In this document: piece by piece, positions 39,326 to 64,000 of the stretch
Numbering within the stretch: position 1 is the first letter of the stretch
How the letters are laid out: every line of letters begins with the position of its first letter
Origin: Atrina japonica
Taxonomy: Eukaryota; Mollusca; Bivalvia; Pterioida; Pinnidae
Assembly: GCA_030159075.1 (NCBI GenBank)
Contig: BROG01000523.1
Coordinates: 465,890-529,889 of the forward strand
DNA: 64,000 nt
Direction: 5' to 3'
The notes under the pieces: model-generated
Databases searched by the model: none
Seen by the model: the letters and a program-made list of their open reading frames with translations, nothing else
Told to the model about the DNA's origin: nothing
Position numbers and translations under genes: made by a program

Positions 39326-39416
39326 TGGAAAGTGTTTTTGTTTAGGTTTACATCAAATAAACCTTCAAATGATCAATAATGCTATTTCATTTAAAGAAGG
39401 TGGTAGTCGTTGTAGT

Positions 39417-39625
39417 ATTGTTTATTAACGTCCCACTCAAGAATCTTTCACTCATACGGAGACGTCACCAATGCGGTTGAAGGTCTTCAAAGTTTGGTCT
39501 ATGCTCGGTACTTACGGTCATTAAGCAGTGAGGATTCTTTATCGTGTCAACACATTCTATGACACGGATCTCGGTTGTTTCTGTCTCATCCGAAGGGCAG
39601 GAATCCGACCTGCCGGCGGCCAAGA
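39417..39625 (-). mobile_element. tRNA-derived SINE, family 1, minus strand, head truncated
   Basis: AACGTCCCACTCAAGAATC, GGTCTATGCTCGGTACTTAC and GACCTGCCGGCGGCC, with the tRNA-like head reduced to AAGAGTCGAGC. Diverged. Confidence 0.8.
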
Positions 39626-41055
<1,430 letters not shown>

Positions 41056-41244
41056 TCACAGACACATCTATAGTGTCCAGCAATGGACATGGATTCTATA
41101 GAAGATCCGACTTAGGAACAGGCCAAGGGGAGTAGAAAGTGTTGTCGTCGTCGCAAGCGGACCTTTGGCCCCGACGCGACACAGAGTGACATAATGGAAA
41201 GATTGCCGCTTGAAGAATTGTCATGTCATGTATATATCGTAATG

Positions 41245-41310
41245 TTTGTTTGTTTGTTTGGTTTTTAACGCCACTTTCAACATTATTTCAGTTATATTGT
41301 GGCGGGATAA
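41245..41310 (-). mobile_element. SINE family 2 3' end fragment
   Basis: GGTTTTTAACGCCACTTTCA and CAGTTATATTGTGGCGGG match the complement of the family 2 tail; the remainder is absent. Confidence 0.5.
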
Positions 41311-41434
41311 TGTAAAATATATCTATTCAACGTAAAAATGGAACATCTCTATCTTATAAAAAAATTTTCACACTAAAATTTTCTACAATACAATATTTAA
41401 TAGATTTGTAAATTAATAAAAATATTTATACAGC

Positions 41435-42140
41435 TCAAATTTTGGAAAATAAACCAATAGCTTTCAGATATTCTAAAATGATGTCGCCAGCGACGTTATT
41501 AAAAACACTACTAAGATCTGTCTCGGAATAATATTTTTCACGAGTAAGTTTAAAATCAGTACATTCAGTTAAAATGTGTTTAATTGTTAGTCTTGTCCCA
41601 CACGGAATACATTCCGGTGGTTCTTCCTTAAATAATAAATATTTATGTGTAAGGTTACTATGACCAATACGAAGTCTGGTCAAAGTAACCTCATCTTTTC
41701 TGTTACTAGTGAAGACTGGTGGATTATGGGCAAATTTCGTATTTATTTCATGTAATTTATTTTCAGTTTGCAGATCCCAATGTTGTTGAAAAATCGTTGT
41801 TATGTAATCGGTAATAGAATTTTTAAGATCTGTGAAAGGAATTTTATTTTCAGACGGTAAATTTCTCATTACTAATTTCGCAACCTTATCAGCTTTGGTA
41901 TTTCCTTTTATACCGATATGGCTGGGAACCCAACAGAAGACTATCTCTGTACCTACGGTTGTCAAATAATGTACTGTTTCTATTATTTCAAAAATCATGT
42001 TATTAGAAAGGTTTCCGCTTTCAATTGATTTTAAACAAGACAAAGAATCTGAATAAATAACACATTTTCTTATAGCTTTTGTCTTTATATAATTTAATGC
42101 CAGTAAAATTGCTGTGGCCTCAGTAGTGAATGTAATGTAA
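41435..42140 (-). pseudogene. LINE-type RNase H domain remnant
   Basis: A 265-codon minus-strand frame. From about residue 32 it matches the RNase H end of an I/Nimbus-like non-LTR retrotransposon ORF2: TEATAILLALNYI (catalytic Glu), VIYSDSLSCLKSI (Asp), FCWVPSHIGIKGNTKADKVA (Asp), then the tail RLRIGHSNLTHKYLL with a CIPCGTRLTIKHILTEC zinc-like pattern. The first catalytic Asp region and the upstream RT and endonuclease are missing, and residues 1-31 are unrelated sequence. It is a 5'-truncated dead copy; the exact clade is uncertain. Confidence 0.85.
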
Positions 42141-42429
42141 ACCTTGTACATATCAACTATGAAGTGCATTAAACGTGTAAATAAGTTTATAAATGTTACT
42201 CGCTGTCTCCAAATCGACAACGACAAGTACAACTACAACGCAACCGACTGGACGAAATAGAACTATCATCTGGCTTAATAATAATAATACAACAGATGAC
42301 CACAACACGCTTTTCTTAAGTTTCGAGCCTAAGCGACACGTGGTTAGTAAAATATTAGAATTTCTTGTATTCATTGACAGTATTCAATGTATTGAAACAG
42401 AAACACATTGGTTTTGGAATACAATTTTG

Positions 42430-42935
42430 ATTGAGAGATGCCTTGCACGTTTGCGTACTACTGGGATGCTGGACGCTGGGATGTTTCAAAGAAATGTGGC
42501 AAGGCAGTTTGGAGTTAATATTAACACTGTAAATGCTTTATGGAGACGATACAAGCAAACTGACACCAATCGGGACGACCAGGACTCTTGGGTGAGACGT
42601 CACGCCGGCAAGAAAAGGTATATACAGACGTCATATTTGCATAATCGATTCCAATTGGCTTTTTTGATCGCTAGAAGCATCCCTTGGCATCGACGGATAA
42701 GCCCTTTTACCGTAAGAAACAGATTCCGAGAGGCCAATATCCGTCCTCGACGTCCTGCTCTGCTCTGGCGTCACCGTGTTGCGAGGTTAGCGTTGTGTAG
42801 GAGGCTTCGTCGTTTCAATATCATAGATTGGGCGGAAGTTCTGCTTACGGACGAGTCGAGATCATCTTGACAGCAGTGATGGTCGTGTTCGAGCTTACCG
42901 TCGTGCCGGAGAACGTTACATCATGGCACATTATT
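42430..42935 (+). pseudogene. Tc1-like transposase remnant
   Basis: A plus-strand frame resembling the N-terminal and middle part of Tc1 transposases: a paired helix-turn-helix with AGMFQRNVARQFGVN and NALWRRYKQTD, then RRISPFTVRNRFREANIRPR and RHRVARLALCRRLRR, and the first DDE region VLLTDESR. A frameshift near 42865 follows. SSDGRVRAYRRAGERY continues in another frame to about 42925, then the similarity ends. The second and third catalytic acids are absent, so it is inactive. Upstream residues from 42193 are unrelated. Confidence 0.85.
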
Positions 42936-43267
42936 TAAAGTAATAAATAATGGAAATAATGGGTACATCGAATCCGCCTAATTGAGTTAATTTGTCATAT
43001 TAACTTTCGTGTTTTGACTTTGCTTGTAGATTAAATTTATTTAGTAATTTTGCAGTTTCTTGTTATTTTCACTTAGATGTAGTTCGACTCACATTTCGTT
43101 GGTAGTTTGAGTTTAGTTGTTTATTTATCCTTATGTTTGATTTCAATTTTCATTATTTATTACTTTATCTCACTTTACTGGTAATATATAGCATTTCTTT
43201 CATTCTCCGGTTGTGTGTGTGAGTGGGCGTTTGCGTGAGAGAGTGTGTATGTGTACGTTTTTTCTTA

Positions 43268-43439
43268 TATTTTTTTATGTTATATTAATCATTTTGTCCT
43301 GATGAAGGGATAGGTCGTCCCGAAAATTTGATTTACATTTTGTACGTTTTTTATGTTATTTTAATCATTTTGTCCTGATGAAGGGATAGGTCATCCTGAA
43401 AATATGACTTACATTTTGTCCCTGTCGTTAGTCATTTTA

Positions 43440-43441
<2 letters not shown>
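43268..43441. repeat. Tandem pair of about 75 bp next to a (TA)n array
   Basis: Two copies of TTTTTATGTTATWTTAATC, TTGTCCTGATGAAGGG and GACTTACATTTTG, followed by GTTAGTCATTTTAGTGA and TA repeats. The inverted version of the same junction occurs at 26160-26221 and 35295-35365. Confidence 0.75.

Positions 43442-43513
<72 letters not shown>
43442..43513. repeat. (TA)n microsatellite
   Basis: Uninterrupted TA run. Confidence 0.98.
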
Positions 43514-43514
<1 letters not shown>

Positions 43515-44406
43515 TCTTGTCGACGTGTTCAGATAAAACAATATGACCATTTCAAAATTAACAATATTTGTAATATAGACTACAACACTTATCCACTTGC
43601 TGTAAGCAAGTGTCTTAAATGTTGTAAAATACATATTCTATATCACTCTTATTGGTTTATGAAAAATTGTTTTTGAAAGACTAACACACTCAAAATATAA
43701 AGAAACATAGATAACAACGTATTACTTGTAGACAATTGGTTCATAGTCTGAGCAAACGACAAGAATGCTGTGTCATGGTACATTGATGCGATGACAATTT
43801 GATCGTATATAAGGATGGGTAAATGGAATTCAAGATTTAAGATATTGCCTCGCATAATATAATTACTATAATGCTTGTTTGTACCTCTGGCGATATAACT
43901 TTTTATGAATTGCATGTGAATCTTCAATGATATTCCATATTAATTTAACTATATGTATCTCAGTGTTACTATGATGAACTATTCTCTCCCGACTGACATT
44001 TATGTTTCCCGTTTAGCAGAAGCGGTCGTGTTTGCCATGACAAATAGTACACCTTTGTAACTCAAAATTCATTTAAACACAAAATTAAATTTCAAAACGA
44101 TTAACACACTAAATTTTTCAAACAATCAGTGATATGTAGCTGCGAAGTTTGTCTACTTTGTAGACAGCCAGTAAGGATAATTGATATTCTGAAATCTCTT
44201 ACTTTTAAACACCTTGAGGATCGTTAAGAAAATCTTAATGAGCCACAGCATATGACAAGTTTGTTACTCAAAGAAGTTAGAAATAAAATATGCACAATAT
44301 CTCGATTACAAAACGTATACCCAAGACACTATTTAATTGTACTGACATTTGAATCAATGAGGAATGGAATTGAGGACAATTGTATACGTTTGTTTTTGTG
44401 ATGGTT
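43514..44406. other. Intergenic, nothing recognised
   Basis: No supported exon or repeat family. Confidence 0.5.
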
Positions 44407-44605
44407 TTCAGTGTTTTAAGCCACATTCAACACTTTTGCAGTTATATAGTGGCGGCCAGTTTAAATGTTTGAGGAGAAAACCTGGTTACAATGTACCCGG
44501 GAAGATGGATCTTCAGCCCTTCGCAATAATACTGGCAAACGTCCTCACAAAATCACCTTATCTTCTAGTAGGGATCGAACTCGCGCTGATCAGAGAGAAC
44601 AAACG
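44407..44605 (-). mobile_element. tRNA-derived SINE, family 2, minus strand
   Basis: TATAGTGGCGGCCAGTTTAA, AACCTGGTTACAATGTACCC, and a B-box complement GGGATCGAACTCGCGC. Confidence 0.75.
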
Positions 44606-44865
44606 TCATGTTAAAAGCCCAAAGCTTTTTTACGTATTTATTTCTAAAAAACAAGAGAATGCAGTCTCAAATTTTGAAAAGTAATTTGATCAGCCGAGTG
44701 AAAACAAGAGGAAGGGCGGAAGGAATGTAGGACGGACGGACACGCTGTAAAACTATACCCCCGGAACCAATGAGAGATTAATAACATAGTTTACATTAAT
44801 TTTGCATAAAAGTTTATTTAATCGATAAATCCTTAAATATCAGTAACACACACATACACACACAG

Positions 44866-44867
<2 letters not shown>

Positions 44868-44946
<79 letters not shown>
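44868..44946. repeat. (TA)n microsatellite
   Basis: TA array preceded by a short CACACA run; 28 bp beyond the stop codon of the minus-strand FReD gene. Confidence 0.97.
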
Positions 44947-44950
<4 letters not shown>

Positions 44951-44974
44951 CCAGTATTGTTTAGTAGAGAGATG

Positions 44975-61533
<16,559 letters not shown>

Positions 61534-62074
61534 CTGTAAGTCAGGATTCCTCTTTGCAATGTCAATCCTTATGGGTGTTTAACTATTGACTTGCAGTTAA
61601 TATATATTCAATACTCATTGAATTATCAAGAAATGTAGATATTGTTGTTCTATTTAAAATATTAAACATTCCAGTTCTACAGCGAATAATGTTGCCTTGC
61701 CTTAAGGTGGAAAACATTTTTAATCTATCGATCTATCAACTGCATTGTAAATCTGACTTTTGATCCAATTTTCTTTATCGACGTGAAACTAGATGTAGGT
61801 ATTACCTAGGTAACCTGTCATACAGCCTGTATGATTATATATGTCACGCCTTGTGCATGTCATTTACTCTGCGGCGATAAAGTCTCGAAATCAGAAAATC
61901 TTTTCTTTACATACAAACCTGCTTTGAAATGACATTGTATTTATATCGCGAGTTATTCTTTGCATCATATACAGACAAATTATAGACCAATGGACATTTG
62001 GTTTAGTAAAAAATTGAATAAATTCCCGATTTCTCCTCATTGGACATTTAATTGGATAATTAATTCGTCACAGT

Positions 62075-62430
62075 CAAATTAAAGTGAAATACGCAAGAAA
62101 CGAATCCTCATCATAATTGGTACAGACGTCTCAACAACCGCCATCGAACAGGTAAATCAACATTTCACGTAGTGAAACAGAGTAGTCGCAAACAAGACTA
62201 TTATACCTACCGTAAAGTGTGCAGAACGTTGACATCAACCGCGGTTTTCGGTATCCCTGTGACAATAATTTGTCAGTGAGTAGTTTACCTCTGCATATGA
62301 AATGTTCATATCTTGAACACTATCTGGCATATCTAATTATCTGTGAAATATAAACACCATATGGGGTGATTGTGGGATATTACTACTTAAATGTCGACAA
62401 TTGACGATGGGAAAACCGATATTGTCCCGT
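62075..62430 (-). mobile_element. Minus-strand Penelope fragment
   Basis: GAATCCTCATCATAATTGGT, GAAACAGAGTAGTCGCAAAC, GTTGACATCAACCGCGGTTT and TGAGTAGTTTACCTCTGCAT: the ORF end and start of the tail, inverted. It lies outside the recognised exons of the FReD gene. Confidence 0.85.
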
Positions 62431-64000
62431 TTGTCGTAAAGCTTAGTTGTTAATTTCTTGTCTGTGTATAGTAAATGTCTGAGAATGAAGCGTGTGTGTT
62501 TGATTCTTCAAACAGAAAAAGCGTAATGGGTTTCGTGATTCCTACGTAGTAAAATGATCGAGACCGAGTAGTTTTTCTATGTGCTTCAGAACGAAGTCAT
62601 CGGTGTAACTATAATTCCTACATTATTGTGTACAAATTAGTAAAACGATGGGTACGACTCTATAAATTGTTTTCGTTACGAGTCAGTAAACTGTAGGCAT
62701 GACTTAGCCAACGAATTGAGATGGGTCCGAGTTTACTTTGCTTTGAATGCTTTGAGGAATGTTCGAATATATGTTACATTTCATTCTAATCGTTTGATTT
62801 GTTCAAATGAACAATGTTTTCCTTGTAATGATTGCATTTTTCATCTTCAGATAGTCAAATACACAATACACACATAAATATTTTTAAGAATTTATTTATT
62901 CTGAATGCCTTTTATAGAAGTACCATATAAATCGATATATCGATACATTTTACTTATCGATATCTCAATGACAGCCCTATTTGAAAGTGCATATTATTCT
63001 ACGGATACTGAAATAATGAATTTAAAACTAGTTATAAAATCTATTTATTACGTATCTTTATTGAAGTCTTTGATGTAAAAAATAATGTGGGATATATATG
63101 ATTTGAGTACAGTGTATGGTTTGATTACTTGTCATCTGTCCATTGTTTTCTTGTTAGGAGTACAGGTGTGAAATAACCGTCGTTCTGCGGCCTGGCCTTT
63201 TATAGCGGAACTGCGAGCCAATTTCTATTGATAACATTTAACAAAAATGTCTGCCTGTGGAATAATAAATCGGGGTGTTTCAAAAGCATTTTAATTTTTT
63301 TTTCGAATTCAAAACTTGTTCAAAAGTTGCGATGACAGCTTTAATGGCCATTGAATTACACCATGACTGATCTGACATTTTGCCTTCAAATGAACAAGAA
63401 ATTCCCCGTGCAGCATAAATTGTGTGTTGTAACAAAACAAAGATAGAATTAGAACAAGATGTCAAATAAGTTCTACAATCTTATTACTACTACATAAGAG
63501 TCACAAATGTGATTATATAGATTTGTACTACAAAGAAATTCAGCAGAAATAAATTGTGTTTGCATAAGGTTTTTGATAAACAGTTTGTCCAATGAATAGT
63601 CCGATTTGGTAATGCAAAAAAAAAAAAAACTTATTCGATCAAATATTTTTGTCCAAAAGTCTAATAAACAATCCGTTAGAATTTTATGTGTCCGTTTTGT
63701 ATCCGCCTTGCTCGATTCTCAATGGCTTTCTCGCAACCCCTTGCCTTATCGGTGTCTCTCCTTTCATATTTAAACAGTTTGTTTGTTATATCAGAATTTC
63801 CGGTACTAACGTTTTGTAACAAAATAATCATCTTATAGGGTATTCACGAATTTCTGGTACTAACTTTTGCAACAAATGAACATGACACACGTGAAAATAA
63901 TTCTATATTATGTTCGTGTCCCCAAGGTATAATTTACCTCGTACCAATATCACTTTTAGTTAGAATTACGCCTTCGTCCATTATAAGCTATAGTCTGTCC
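62431..64000. other. Right flank, nothing recognised
   Basis: A signal-peptide exon for the minus-strand FReD gene could lie here. The frame 63280-63465 (-) has Cys and a mildly hydrophobic start, but no phase-consistent donor was identified. A palindrome ATCGATATATCGAT occurs at about 62932. Confidence 0.45.

Noticed and set aside
43304..43400. Possible hammerhead ribozyme (CTGATGA, hairpin, GAAA) in the 43.3 kb repeat
   Set aside because: The core words and a stem are present, but there is no complementary helix I and no suitable cleavage-site arrangement after GAAA. The copy at 35.3 kb changes CTGATGA to CTGGTGA.

Overview
Eukaryotic, AT-rich, intron-containing DNA, most likely from a bivalve or related mollusc. 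The grounds are fibrinogen-related domain (FReD) genes, one with PAN-like, EGF-like and Sushi modules, many tRNA-derived SINEs, Penelope-like retroelements, a pearl/Helitron-like tandem-core repeat, and long (TA)n, (CA)n and (GA)n arrays. No prokaryotic operon, ribosome binding site or CRISPR array is present. The coding content is almost entirely in short exons that had to be rebuilt by hand from splice sites and phases. Most long open frames are retroelement remnants or shadows.

Layout. (1) 1-2,712, minus strand: four exons of a Rab-like small GTPase whose nucleotide-binding motifs are degenerate; it runs off the left edge. (2) 2.7-13.5 kb: mostly non-coding, with SINEs, Penelope tails, a TTAA-flanked MITE nested in a SINE, other inverted-repeat elements and microsatellites. 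(3) 13.5-35.35 kb: a large tandem duplication carrying a plus-strand gene for a type II membrane protein (short cytoplasmic tail, one transmembrane segment, Thr-rich stalk, FReD). The right-hand copy (26.2-35.35 kb) has a complete set of seven phase-consistent exons. The right half of the left copy (21.9-26.2 kb) is nearly identical to it. The left half of the left copy (13.7-21.9 kb) reads like two or three homologous sequences interleaved in short pieces, so it is probably a consensus or assembly artefact. (4) 35.7-44.9 kb: a tandem-core repeat, a Penelope fragment, a LINE RNase H remnant, a Tc1 transposase remnant and SINEs. (5) 44.98-61.5 kb, minus strand: a second FReD gene, rebuilt as eight exons (PAN-like, EGF-like, Sushi in two exons, FReD in four) with matching phases throughout. 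Its introns have been filled by a cluster of Penelope copies and a 1.75 kb minisatellite that seems to have grown from Penelope sequence. (6) 61.5-64 kb: one more Penelope fragment, then nothing recognisable.

Both FReD genes cut the fibrinogen domain at equivalent places and phases (0, 1, 1), each with a 97-nt second FReD exon. They therefore probably belong to one local family of lectin-like recognition proteins. One is predicted to be membrane-anchored and the other to be modular and secreted.
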